Positions 1-7,845 of a stretch of DNA of 47,510 nt are shown piece by piece. This DNA comes from an uncultured Prevotellaceae bacterium. Its GTDB lineage: Bacteria > Bacteroidota > Bacteroidia > Bacteroidales > Bacteroidaceae. Position numbers and translations under genes: made by a program. The number at the start of each line of letters is the position of its first letter. Positions within the stretch are counted from its first letter, which is position 1. The stretch is taken from assembly GCA_946625675.1 (NCBI GenBank), contig CAMOTI010000084.1:1-47510 (forward strand), read 5' to 3'. The notes beneath the pieces were generated by a model. The model did no database searches. It worked only from the letters and a program-made list of their open reading frames with translations, and was not told the origin of the DNA.

Positions 1-1584
1 AGAGAGCGGTGTGCGCTTGATATATCCGAGGTGTGAAATCGTGATGACCACCTGTTCGTTAGGATAGAAATCCTCAGGATTGAAATTCTCGCTTGCCGAG
101 TAGTCAATGGTAGTCTTTCTGTCGTCTCCCCATTTGTTCTTGATTTCAAGGAGCTCATCCTTCATGACCTTCTTGCAGAGTTCCGGATCGTTGAGAATAG
201 CATCGAGATAAGCGATAAGCTTCTTGATTTCCTCGTATTCGGCATGCAGCTTGTCTTGCTCAAGACCTGTGAGCTGACGCAGCCTCATCTCCACGATAGC
301 CCTTGCCTGCACATCGTCGAACCCGAAGCGTTTCTTGAGATTTTCGATGGCCTCCTGAGGCGACTTGGCAGCCCGGATGATATGCACCACCTCATCGATA
401 TTGTCGGACGCGATAATAAGCGCCTCAAGGATGTGTGCCCTCTCTTCGGCTTTTTTCTTGTCGAACTTGGTTCTTCTGATGGTGACCTCATGCCTATGGT
501 CCACGAAATACTTGATACACTCTTTCAATGTGAGGAGTTTCGGTCTTCCGGAATTGTTCTCTGACGCACCGACAAGGGCAATGCAGTTGACTGAGAAGCT
601 GGACTGCAAGTCCGTCATCTTGTACAGCTTGTTGAGAATCACATTTGCGTTAGCCTCCCTCTTGACATCGATGACGATTCGCATACCCTCGCGGTCGGAC
701 TCATCATTCACATTGCTGATACCGTCAATTTTCTTTTCGTTGACCAGTTCTGCGATCCGCTTGATCAGCTCAGCCTTATTGACATTGTATGGAATCTCGT
801 GTACAACAATTTTCTCATGCTGTCCCTCGTTCTCGATTTCGGTTTTTGAACGAATGACGATACGTCCTCTTCCTGTCTCATACGCCTCGCGTACCCCATC
901 AATACCGCAAATGATACCGCCAGTAGGGAAATCAGGCGCCTTGATAAACTGCATAAGTCCGTCGATGTCAATGTCGGGGTTGTCAATCATAGCCACACAT
1001 CCATCGATGACCTCAGAAAGATTGTGAGTTGGAATATTTGTGGCCATACCGACTGCAATACCGGTTGCACCGTTGACAAGAAGATTCGGTATTTTAGTAG
1101 GAAGTACCTTAGGCTCCTTGAGTGATCCGTCGAAGTTATCCTCAAAGTCCACAGTGTCCTTGTAGAGGTCGTCCATCATGGCCTCTCCAATCCTGTTAAG
1201 CCTGGCTTCGGTATACCTCATAGCAGCCGCACCGTCGCCATCGACAGAACCGAAGTTACCCTGTCCGTCGACGAGGCAATACCTCATAGCCCAGTCCTGT
1301 GCGAGTCTGACAAGCGCTCCATATACAGAAGAGTCGCCATGAGGATGATATTTACCGAGCACATCACCTACGATACGAGCGCATTTTTTGTAAGGCTTAT
1401 CGTATGTGTTGCCCAGCTCCATCATTCCATAAAGAATACGTCTGTGCACAGGTTTGAATCCATCCCTGACGTCAGGCAGGGCACGTGCCACAATAACGGA
1501 CATGGAATAGTCGATATACGACTTTTTCATGGATTCGTTAATATCAATTTTGATGATTCTGTCTTGATCTAGTCCTTCCAACAT
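1..1584 (-). CDS. gyrA: DNA gyrase subunit A, N-terminal 528 codons (cut by window edge)
   Basis: Breakage-reunion subunit of DNA gyrase, which introduces negative supercoils with GyrB. The ORF track misses it because no stop lies in the window. Reading the minus strand from the ATG at 1584 gives MLEGLDQDRIIKIDINESMK, then the winged-helix segment GKYHPHGDSSVYGALVRLAQ and AAAMRYTEARL, which holds the catalytic tyrosine. The frame stays open to base 1, ending GYIKRTPLS, at the entry to the C-terminal DNA-wrapping domain. About 60% of a usual 850-residue GyrA is present. At the quinolone-resistance positions the serine is kept (GDSS) and the second site is Gly where E. coli has Asp87; I take this as lineage-typical, not a resistance change. 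GyrA is preferred over ParC because of the N-terminal sequence and the GyrA-like run into the C-terminal domain. Confidence 0.96.
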   Translation of the reverse strand, partial: MLEGLDQDRIIKIDINESMKKSYIDYSMSVIVARALPDVRDGFKPVHRRILYGMMELGNTYDKPYKKCARIVGDVLGKYHPHGDSSVYGALVRLAQDWAMRYCLVDGQGNFGSVDGDGAAAMRYTEARLNRIGEAMMDDLYKDTVDFEDNFDGSLKEPKVLPTKIPNLLVNGATGIAVGMATNIPTHNLSEVIDGCVAMIDNPDIDIDGLMQFIKAPDFPTGGIICGIDGVREAYETGRGRIVIRSKTEIENEGQHEKIVVHEIPYNVNKAELIKRIAELVNEKKIDGISNVNDESDREGMRIVIDVKREANANVILNKLYKMTDLQSSFSVNCIALVGASENNSGRPKLLTLKECIKYFVDHRHEVTIRRTKFDKKKAEERAHILEALIIASDNIDEVVHIIRAAKSPQEAIENLKKRFGFDDVQARAIVEMRLRQLTGLEQDKLHAEYEEIKKLIAYLDAILNDPELCKKVMKDELLEIKNKWGDDRKTTIDYSASENFNPEDFYPNEQVVITISHLGYIKRTPLS

Positions 1585-1629
1585 TTTCTAAAAAATTAAA
1601 CAGATAACAAATCTTTTTACAAATTTTTG

Positions 1630-1665
1630 TAAAGTTAGCAATATTTTTTGAGATTTGCAAGCAAA
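1630..1665 (-). promoter_or_regulatory. possible gyrA promoter
   Basis: On the minus strand TAACTTTA (1630-1637) resembles the Bacteroidota -7 box TAnnTTTG with one mismatch. A TTTG lies upstream (1662-1665), but the 24-nt spacing is longer than the usual 19-21. The rest of the 187-bp gap between the M16 gene and gyrA is AT-rich and shows nothing else. Confidence 0.3.
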
Positions 1666-1771
1666 AGAGGGAAAAAGGTCGTGGCGAGCGGAGTTTTGCT
1701 CATCAAAACGCGCAATTTGGCACGTAAGAGAGCCTATTTTGCATTTTAGGTAACGAATCGGCACTCCCTTT

Positions 1772-3106
1772 TCAGCTCCCTGCAACGCACCAGACGACGT
1801 TATTCGGGCTCAAATAGCGTTTCATGACATCACAGATTTGCTGAGGCGTCGCCTGTTTCATCAGCCTCAACGTAGCGACCGTGTCGGCAGCTTCATTGCC
1901 CACGCCGATTTTCTTAATGAGCTGGTTTGTGAAAGCGAAATTGGCCTCATAAATTCTGCAAACGCTTCCTGAGTAATACTTTTTGACGATGTCGATTTCA
2001 TCTTCGTCAGGAAGTTCATTGATGATTCGCTGAATCTCGGACTTCACTTCACGAATCACATTATCCACATGCTGGTTGGCCGTCTCAGTCTGCACACAGA
2101 AGACAGTAAAAAAAGGATTGGCAATAAGTGCTGAATTGATACCATACGTATATCCCTTGTCTTCCCTGATATTGCTCATGAGGCGGCTTCCAAAGAATCC
2201 TCCCAGGAGCATGTTAGCCAAGATCATGTAGGCTCTGTCCTCTCCATTCAGCTTAGGTAGCACGCATCCCGCATATAGAGCAGACTGGACTGTAGGCTGA
2301 CTCATCGAAAGCTTGACACGGTTATGCTGGCAGTCCACAATCAGTTGTTCATCATTACCGGCAAGTCTGTACTGCGCAAGAGGCACTGCAGGGAAATTAA
2401 TATGCGACAAAACAACGGAATTGGAATTGCTTCCCCACGTTCCGCTGCCGAAAATGCCACACAGAAGTCCGACAGAGCTCTCATCGTAGCCCCCGGTCAT
2501 AAATATTCTGCAATTCGCAGAATTCACACATTTTTTATTATAATCCCTGAGAGCGTCGGGAGTGAGTTGAGAGAAAAGTTCTGCATACTCGTAGGACGCC
2601 ATAGGATGTGTCGGTCCGAAAAGTGTCTCATAAAAGAGCCTCTCTGCTTGTGCCCTAACCCGGTCCTTCTTAATCATAAAATTAGCATAAGCCTGCTGCA
2701 AGGCAATCTGGACGGAGTTAGGGTCGAAAGCCGGGTTGCATAGAACATCCTGCACAATATCCACCACGGGGTGCAGATGCTTTTTCAAGCACACGATTGA
2801 GATAACCGCGTATGTCTTGTATACAGCAGACGAAAACGAGGCCCCATAGAAATCGAGCATCTCGTTGATTTGCTGAACAGATTTGGACGCAGTCCCCTCC
2901 TTGACAAGTCTGAAAGCAAGCATAGCCTGTAAAGGCAAATCCTGCACCCATGCCCCGCCAGTAAACATAAAGTCGACTCTTACTAAGTCAGTCCCAGCAA
3001 CAGGAATGAGATAAAGAGGCACCCCATTGTCCATATTCTGCGTCTGGACCATGGGCAGAGATTCGAGGTTGACAAACTGAGTATCAGGAGCAACGTTTCG
3101 GTTCAT
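1772..3106 (-). CDS. M16-family peptidase homologue, non-catalytic type
   Basis: A 444-residue protein with the two-domain layout of half-size M16 (insulinase/mitochondrial processing peptidase) proteins. The N-terminal domain has the usual beta-rich start (DNGVPLYLIPV) and the LDFYGASF segment. The zinc motif HxxEH, expected near residues 61-66, is absent: the aligned stretch reads MLAFRLVKEGT. The C-terminal domain keeps the glycine-rich LLGGFFGSRLMSNIREDKGY with the Arg/Tyr pair that binds substrate in M16B partner subunits. In two-subunit M16B enzymes one subunit carries zinc and the other carries this pair, so this is probably the non-catalytic partner of a peptidase encoded elsewhere. 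No signal peptide is evident. It lies 61 bp after kdsB on the same strand. Confidence 0.85.
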   Translation of the reverse strand: MNRNVAPDTQFVNLESLPMVQTQNMDNGVPLYLIPVAGTDLVRVDFMFTGGAWVQDLPLQAMLAFRLVKEGTASKSVQQINEMLDFYGASFSSAVYKTYAVISIVCLKKHLHPVVDIVQDVLCNPAFDPNSVQIALQQAYANFMIKKDRVRAQAERLFYETLFGPTHPMASYEYAELFSQLTPDALRDYNKKCVNSANCRIFMTGGYDESSVGLLCGIFGSGTWGSNSNSVVLSHINFPAVPLAQYRLAGNDEQLIVDCQHNRVKLSMSQPTVQSALYAGCVLPKLNGEDRAYMILANMLLGGFFGSRLMSNIREDKGYTYGINSALIANPFFTVFCVQTETANQHVDNVIREVKSEIQRIINELPDEDEIDIVKKYYSGSVCRIYEANFAFTNQLIKKIGVGNEAADTVATLRLMKQATPQQICDVMKRYLSPNNVVWCVAGS

Positions 3107-3113
3107 GACATTA

Positions 3114-3148
3114 GTTGAGAGTTTAGAGTTGAGAATTTAGAGCTGAGT
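3114..3148 (+). repeat. heptamer tandem repeat, 5 units
   Basis: Between kdsB and the M16 gene the plus strand reads GTTGAGA GTTTAGA GTTGAGA ATTTAGA GCTGAGT, five 7-nt units of the type GTTnARA. The same unit recurs at 8504-8524 and 40466-40493. Confidence 0.7.
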
Positions 3149-3167
3149 TTCTCAGTCTGGACTTTTC

Positions 3168-3929
3168 TCAGCTTAACGCAGCGTTTTTTATAAACAATTC
3201 GGCCCTCTGCAGGTCCTCCGGCGTATCAATCCCCACGGTCTCAACATTTGTGATTCCCGCCTTGATTTTATAGCCGTTTTGCAGCCACCTGAGCTGTTCG
3301 AGCGACTCAGCCAACTCAAGCGAGGACTGTGGAAGAGCCGTGATTTCAGAAAGCACCTGGGCTCTGTAAGCGTAAATTCCAATATGCTTATAGAACGTGT
3401 GCGTGCTCATCCATTCAGTTCCCTGTTCCTTTCCCCTGATGAAAGGGATGACAGACCGCGAGAAATACAAAGCCTGATTGTCATTGCCGAGTACGACCTT
3501 TGGTGAATTAGGATTGACCAGTGCGTCGAATCCGTCGTTGACATCGAACGGCTTGACAAGCGTAGCGATATCCACAGACTCATCATCGAAACAATCTTTA
3601 ATTGCCTGTATTTGTGATGGCTGAATAAAAGGCTCATCCCCCTGCACGTTGATGACCACGTCGAAACCACGTCCTACTTTGTCAAAAGCCTCATTGCACC
3701 TGTCTGTGCCGCTTTTATGGTCGGGGCTGGTCATTACGACCTCTCCTCCAAAACGTCTGACTTCTTCGGCAATGAGTTGGTGGTCAGTAGCCACTACGGC
3801 AAAGTCGACAAGCCCTTTCACTTGTTCATATACGCGCTGTATGACCGATTTGCCAGCCAGCATCGCAAGTGGTTTTGCCGGGAAACGAGTGGAGGCATAT
3901 CTGGCTGGAATGATAGCAATAAATTTCAT
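3168..3929 (-). CDS. kdsB: 3-deoxy-manno-octulosonate cytidylyltransferase (CMP-Kdo synthetase)
   Basis: Activates Kdo with CTP to CMP-Kdo in the cytoplasm, for transfer to lipid A in LPS inner-core synthesis. The 253 residues match the family length. The N-terminus IIPARYASTRFPAKPLAML carries the nucleotide-binding Arg and Lys, and VATDH, MTSPDHKSGTDR, NVQGDEPFI and HIGIYAYRAQVL follow in family order. The ATG start sits directly upstream of this conserved N-terminus. It lies after the terminator of the PBP1A gene, so it may have its own promoter in the AT-rich stretch 3930-3963, where I see no clear box. Confidence 0.96.
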   Translation of the reverse strand: MKFIAIIPARYASTRFPAKPLAMLAGKSVIQRVYEQVKGLVDFAVVATDHQLIAEEVRRFGGEVVMTSPDHKSGTDRCNEAFDKVGRGFDVVINVQGDEPFIQPSQIQAIKDCFDDESVDIATLVKPFDVNDGFDALVNPNSPKVVLGNDNQALYFSRSVIPFIRGKEQGTEWMSTHTFYKHIGIYAYRAQVLSEITALPQSSLELAESLEQLRWLQNGYKIKAGITNVETVGIDTPEDLQRAELFIKNAALS

Positions 3930-3963
3930 GGTTGAAAAAGATAATCAAAAAATTCAAAAAGAA

Positions 3964-4011
3964 GACGGATTTGCAAAGTCTGCAGTTCATGCTTGACAGA
4001 GCAAATCCGTC
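3964..4011 (-). terminator. hairpin terminator after the PBP1A gene
   Basis: An 11-bp perfect inverted repeat (GACGGATTTGC / GCAAATCCGTC) with a 26-nt loop. On the minus strand it is followed by TTCTTTTTGAATTTTTTG. It lies 27 bp past the PBP1A stop. Confidence 0.7.
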
Positions 4012-4037
4012 GTATGATTGACTATTGAGTGACAATA

Positions 4038-6719
4038 TTATTCAAACGAGTTATCGATTGCCCCTTCCACAGGTGGCGGTGGCGGCGGAGCCACAGGTTT
4101 TGGTGTAGGAGTCGGTGCAGGAGCGTTATTATTACCGCTATTGGAAGCGCCGGAATTGCCGGAGTTTCCACCTCCGCCTGAACTGGACTCATTCTTCTTC
4201 TCGCTGGAAGATTCATGTTTAGGTTCGGACTTTCGTTCGCCGGACGAAGACTCAGATTTTCTTCTGCCTCTTCTCGCCACATTGTTTCCAGACGAAGAAT
4301 GGAATCTTGTTCCGTTCTTTATGGTTCTTCCTGGGCGTTTGGCATCATCTTCCTCGTCGATGATGATATCACCGCCTTCAGGCACGTCGAGTCCGGAAAG
4401 TTCGCTCTCGCACATATCGAAGTCCTCAGGAATTTCGAATTTGTTGCTTTGGTCGATGCCATAACGATTATGCAGCACTTCGTCGCCATACACCTTCTTC
4501 ATAAAGAGTCCGTAGATAGGCAATGCAGCAGCAGCACCCTGACCGTTTGACATGCTGGTGAAGTGCACATCCATGTCTTCACCTCCTACCCAGCATCCTA
4601 CAACGAGCTTAGGTGTGAATCCCATGAACCATCCATCGGCATTGGAGTTCGTGGTTCCTGTTTTCCCCCCCATATCAGCCCTGATGCCGTAGACACGTCC
4701 GATACGAGTTGCCGTTCCTTCCCTGACGACTCCCCTAAGCATTGTAATCATCTTGTATGCCGCATCCTGGCTCAACACCTCGTTCAGTCTGGGGGTGAAT
4801 GTGTCGATGACATTACCGTCGGAATCCTCGATTCTCTCGACGAGCAGAGGTGCAGCCCTTATACCGTAATTAGGGAAAATCGTATATCCGCTGACCATCT
4901 CACCCACACTGATGTCGCAAGGACCAAGGCAGAGAGTCATATTAGGTTCGATAGAGCGGGTGTTTATACCGCACTGCCGGAGCATGCCAATGAACTGATA
5001 CGGGTTCATTTGCGACATTACCCATGCTGCAATCCAGTTGTTAGACTGCGACAGTCCCCACTTGAGAGTCACCATGGCTCCATACATGGCATGGGATCCG
5101 TTACGAGGTGCCCACCCTCCATAGTTAACGCGCTTATTGGGCGCCTTGTCGCAAGGCGTGAGACCGTTCATCATGGCCAGCGCATAAAGATATGGCTTGA
5201 TTGTGGATCCCACCTGGCGCCTACCGCCCCCGAGGCAGTTATCGTATTGGAAATGTTTGAAGTCAAGTCCGGGCACATAAGCTCTGACGGCGCCCGTTGC
5301 AGGCTCCATAGCCATCATAGCCGTTCTGAGGAACTTCTTATAATAAAGGATAGAGTCTCGTGGACTGAGTTCTTTGGTGATTTCCCCTCCGTAGGAGAAG
5401 AGTCTGGTGGTAACCGGTGTGTTGTACACCTTTCTAATGGAGTCCTCGTCTATACCGCTTTTCACGAGTTGGTTGTACTGGTCGGTCTGCTTATAGTATC
5501 TCCAAAGTATGGACTCCACTCTCTGCGACGAGATGCCCGTGTAAGGCGCATTCTTGCTTCCTCTTTTTTCGGCTTCGAATCTGGGCTGAAGGGTCTTTGC
5601 CACATGCTGATAAGCAGCAGCCTCCGCATACTCCTGCATTCGGGAGTCGAGTGTGGTGTAGATCCGGAGTCCGTCGGTATAGATGTTGTAGTTTGTTCCG
5701 TCCTTCTTGGTGTGTTTGTTGCACCATCCATAAAGCGGGTCGGTCTCCCATGCCACCGAGTCGTCAGCAAACTTCTGCTGCTGCCAAGCGGCGTAGTTAG
5801 ACTTCTCCGGCTTCTTCGCCATCATGATGATTCTGATATGCTCTTTAAAGTAAGGCGCGAATCCGTCGTCTTGTCTTGCCACGTTAAATTTGGACGTGTC
5901 GAGGGGTGAGTTCTTAGCTTCCTCCAGTTCCTCATCAGAAATATGGCCAAGCTCATGCATTTTCTCAAGCACAACATTACGTCTCTCGGTCATACGCTCC
6001 TTATTGATTTGGGGATTGTAATAAGACGGGTTCTTACACATACCCACGAGAGTGGCAGCCTCTGGGAGTGTGAGGTCTATAGGGTCTTTTCCGAAATAGG
6101 TTCTCGACGCATTCTTGATGCCGACTGCATTGTGGAGGAAGTCGAAGTAATTGAGGTACATCGTGAGAATTTCCTCCTTGGTATAATATCTTTCGAGCAT
6201 CGTGGCGATATACCACTCTACCGGCTTCTGCATCATACGATCGGTGAGCGTAGTCTCAGCAGTAACGCCAGAATAGAGCTGCTTAGCCAGCTGTTGTGTG
6301 ATGGTACTACCGCCACCAGCAGACTCTTCACCCATAAATCCACGCTTTACCAACACACGTCCAAGCGCTCTCATGTCGATTCCCGAATGTTCGAAGAATC
6401 GTTCGTCCTCCGTGTCGACGAGTGCCTGCACCAGTACCTCGGGAAGCGAGTCAAATGGTACAATGAAACGGTTGGCCGAGGCGTAGCTCCATGTGCCCAT
6501 AAGCTTGTTGTCGTGCGTATATACCTTTGAGGCAAATTTGTTGACAGGGTTTTCCAGCTCCGTGATTTGTGGCAGATTTCCCAGCCATCCTTTAGATATG
6601 GCATACACAGCACCGGCCATCGCAAGCATCGCCATAAGGAACAATCCCCATACGATAATAAGTCCGACCTTTATGCTTCTTTTCTTATTCTTTCTTTTTT
6701 TATTCGATTTCTTAGCCAT
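4038..6719 (-). CDS. penicillin-binding protein 1A, bifunctional peptidoglycan synthase
   Basis: Class A PBP of 893 residues that polymerises lipid II and cross-links the peptides in the periplasm. A lysine/arginine-rich cytoplasmic start is followed by one membrane helix (about residues 18-40). The GT51 domain carries Glu104 in EDERFFEH and GGSTITQQLAKQL. The transpeptidase domain carries Ser505 in STIK, an SxN motif at 559-561 (SNN) and the KTG triad at 686-688. Residues after about 790 form a low-complexity tail rich in Ser, Lys, Gly and Asn, then a Pro run, ending EGAIDNSFE; its function is unknown. A 448-residue open frame on the opposite strand (4563-5909) is a shadow. A well-placed promoter lies at 6769-6799. 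Confidence 0.96.
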   Translation of the reverse strand: MAKKSNKKRKNKKRSIKVGLIIVWGLFLMAMLAMAGAVYAISKGWLGNLPQITELENPVNKFASKVYTHDNKLMGTWSYASANRFIVPFDSLPEVLVQALVDTEDERFFEHSGIDMRALGRVLVKRGFMGEESAGGGSTITQQLAKQLYSGVTAETTLTDRMMQKPVEWYIATMLERYYTKEEILTMYLNYFDFLHNAVGIKNASRTYFGKDPIDLTLPEAATLVGMCKNPSYYNPQINKERMTERRNVVLEKMHELGHISDEELEEAKNSPLDTSKFNVARQDDGFAPYFKEHIRIIMMAKKPEKSNYAAWQQQKFADDSVAWETDPLYGWCNKHTKKDGTNYNIYTDGLRIYTTLDSRMQEYAEAAAYQHVAKTLQPRFEAEKRGSKNAPYTGISSQRVESILWRYYKQTDQYNQLVKSGIDEDSIRKVYNTPVTTRLFSYGGEITKELSPRDSILYYKKFLRTAMMAMEPATGAVRAYVPGLDFKHFQYDNCLGGGRRQVGSTIKPYLYALAMMNGLTPCDKAPNKRVNYGGWAPRNGSHAMYGAMVTLKWGLSQSNNWIAAWVMSQMNPYQFIGMLRQCGINTRSIEPNMTLCLGPCDISVGEMVSGYTIFPNYGIRAAPLLVERIEDSDGNVIDTFTPRLNEVLSQDAAYKMITMLRGVVREGTATRIGRVYGIRADMGGKTGTTNSNADGWFMGFTPKLVVGCWVGGEDMDVHFTSMSNGQGAAAALPIYGLFMKKVYGDEVLHNRYGIDQSNKFEIPEDFDMCESELSGLDVPEGGDIIIDEEDDAKRPGRTIKNGTRFHSSSGNNVARRGRRKSESSSGERKSEPKHESSSEKKNESSSGGGGNSGNSGASNSGNNNAPAPTPTPKPVAPPPPPPVEGAIDNSFE

Positions 6720-6768
6720 TCGTTAATGGTAAAAAAAATGTAAAAACAAAACAAAATATTTCAACATG

Positions 6769-6799
6769 CAAAGTTAGTCTAAATTTTCCACATAACAAA
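6769..6799 (-). promoter_or_regulatory. promoter of the PBP1A gene
   Basis: On the minus strand TTTG (6796-6799), 19 nt, then TAACTTTG (6769-6776). This fits the Bacteroidota sigma-ABfr consensus TTTG-N19-21-TAnnTTTG and predicts a 5' leader of about 40 nt before the start at 6719. Confidence 0.8.
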
Positions 6800-6880
6800 A
6801 TTTTTAGATATGTTTTGGACATTAAGCAACCATAAATACGTAGAACAATAGCAAGATTAGCAAATAAAGTCTTAAAAAGT

Positions 6881-6911
6881 TTTCATAATCGAACAAAAAG
6901 TATTAACTTTG
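6881..6911 (+). promoter_or_regulatory. promoter of the queuosine transporter/riboswitch transcript
   Basis: TTTC (6881-6884), 19 nt, then TAACTTTG (6904-6911): a perfect -7 box and a three-of-four -33 box. Transcription would begin near 6918, giving a 77-nt leader that holds the two structures below. Confidence 0.75.
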
Positions 6912-6941
6912 CAGCCGATTTTAAAAAACAGTATTCATCAA

Positions 6942-6959
6942 GTTGGGGGAAATCCCAAC
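6942..6959 (+). promoter_or_regulatory. leader hairpin with GAAA tetraloop
   Basis: GUUGGG pairs with CCCAAC; a G-U wobble then closes a GAAA loop (GNRA type). It lies directly 5' of the riboswitch-like pseudoknot with no spacer, so the two helices could stack. Confidence 0.6.
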
Positions 6960-6989
6960 CGTGTGCTTGAACACCACGTTAAAAACAAG
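6960..6989 (+). promoter_or_regulatory. preQ1-I-type riboswitch aptamer (predicted)
   Basis: The RNA reads CGUG UG CUUG AACAC CACG UUAAAAA CAAG. P1 is CGUG/CACG and P2 is CUUG/CAAG, joined by a short L1, an L2 ending in ACAC and an A-rich L3: the H-type pseudoknot of preQ1-I. Compared from memory with the Thermoanaerobacter tengcongensis and Bacillus subtilis aptamers, the ligand-contact positions are all present: U after P1, C just before the 3' strand of P1, the G-C pair topping P2, and A before that C. The 3' strand of P2 ends 5 nt before the AUG at 6995, so ligand binding would block translation initiation of the precursor transporter. P1 is only 4 bp, one shorter than usual. Assignment is by eye; a covariance-model search was not run. 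Confidence 0.72.
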
Positions 6990-6994
6990 AAGAC

Positions 6995-7684
6995 ATGAAA
7001 GAAAAAACGAGTCATGTAAGCGTGGCTTACATGTTGATGGGCATCCTGTTCTGTGTATGCCTGATTGCAAGTAATTTATTAGAGACGAAGATTGTTCAGT
7101 TAGGATCCTATTCGATGACAGCCGGTTTCATCGTCTTTCCAATTTCTTACATTCTGAACGACTGCATCGCAGAAGTCTGGGGTTACAAGAAAGCCCGTCT
7201 GGTGATATGGATGGGGTTTGCCATGAACTTCTTTGTCGTGGCCCTCGGAGGCATCGCCTGCGCCCTTCCCGCTGCCCCGTTCTGGGAAGGCGAAGAAGCG
7301 TTTCAGTTTGTTTTTGGCCTTGCCCCTCGAATCGCAGTTGCTTCGTTAGCAGCCTTTCTGGTAGGCTCATTCATCAACGCAATGATTATGAGCAAGATGA
7401 AGATAACGAGCAAAGGCCGTCATTTTTCCTGGCGTGCAATACTGAGTACCTTGGGCGGCGAAGGAGCTGACTCCTTGATTTTTTTCCCGCTGGCCTTTGG
7501 CGGCTTGATGCCCGGCAGCGAGCTGCTGAAACTGATGATTTTGCAAGTGAGTGCCAAGACCTTGTACGAGGTGGTTGCCTTGCCACTTACGATACGCGTG
7601 GTAAATTACGTAAAGAAAGCAGAGGGGACAGACGTGTACGACGAGCATATCTCCTATAATCCGTTCAAAGTTAGAGAGATATAA
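6995..7684 (+). CDS. queuosine precursor transporter, YhhQ/QPTR family
   Basis: Inner-membrane protein of 229 residues with about six hydrophobic segments. Family features visible are the N-terminal CLIASNLLETKIVQLG, IVFPISYILNDCIAEVWGYKKAR after the first helices, and ILSTLGGEGADSLIFFPLAF with STLGGEGADS late in the protein. YhhQ proteins import preQ0/preQ1-type 7-deazaguanine precursors for queuosine, the modified base in tRNAs with GUN anticodons. The riboswitch-like leader, together with queC and queF downstream, supports this role. Which precursor is imported cannot be read from sequence. The ATG at 6995 is the first in frame and lies 5 nt after the pseudoknot. Confidence 0.92.
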   Translation: MKEKTSHVSVAYMLMGILFCVCLIASNLLETKIVQLGSYSMTAGFIVFPISYILNDCIAEVWGYKKARLVIWMGFAMNFFVVALGGIACALPAAPFWEGEEAFQFVFGLAPRIAVASLAAFLVGSFINAMIMSKMKITSKGRHFSWRAILSTLGGEGADSLIFFPLAFGGLMPGSELLKLMILQVSAKTLYEVVALPLTIRVVNYVKKAEGTDVYDEHISYNPFKVREI

Positions 7685-7813
7685 TCCTGTTTCCCGTATT
7701 GTCATTTGACTGGTATCAGGAAAGAAGAAAACCAGAAGAGAGAGGCTCAAAGAGTCCGAAGACGGTAATAAGAATTTATGAAGCCAATTAATAGGATTAT
7801 ATGAAAAATTAGA

Positions 7814-7833
7814 AGACGCCCCGCGGGGCGTCT
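7814..7833. promoter_or_regulatory. 20-bp perfect palindrome upstream of queC
   Basis: AGACGCCCCGCGGGGCGTCT is fully self-complementary and strikingly GC-rich in an AT-rich gap. As RNA it gives an 8-bp stem with a CGCG loop, ending 12 nt before the queC ATG. No T-run follows, so it is not a standard terminator. It could be a protein-binding operator or an mRNA structure affecting queC translation or stability. Confidence 0.55.
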
Positions 7834-7845
7834 ATACAAAATCAG

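Noticed and set aside
365-1027. 220-residue plus-strand frame at the left edge
   Set aside because: Shadow of gyrA, which is on the minus strand and open to the window edge.
1588-1785. 65-residue minus frame between M16 and gyrA
   Set aside because: Overlaps the end of the M16 gene, has no recognisable domain and covers the likely gyrA promoter.
4563-5909. 448-residue plus-strand frame
   Set aside because: Lies entirely inside the PBP1A gene on the other strand, lacks any family-like motif, and has the His/Arg/Val-rich make-up of a codon-bias shadow.
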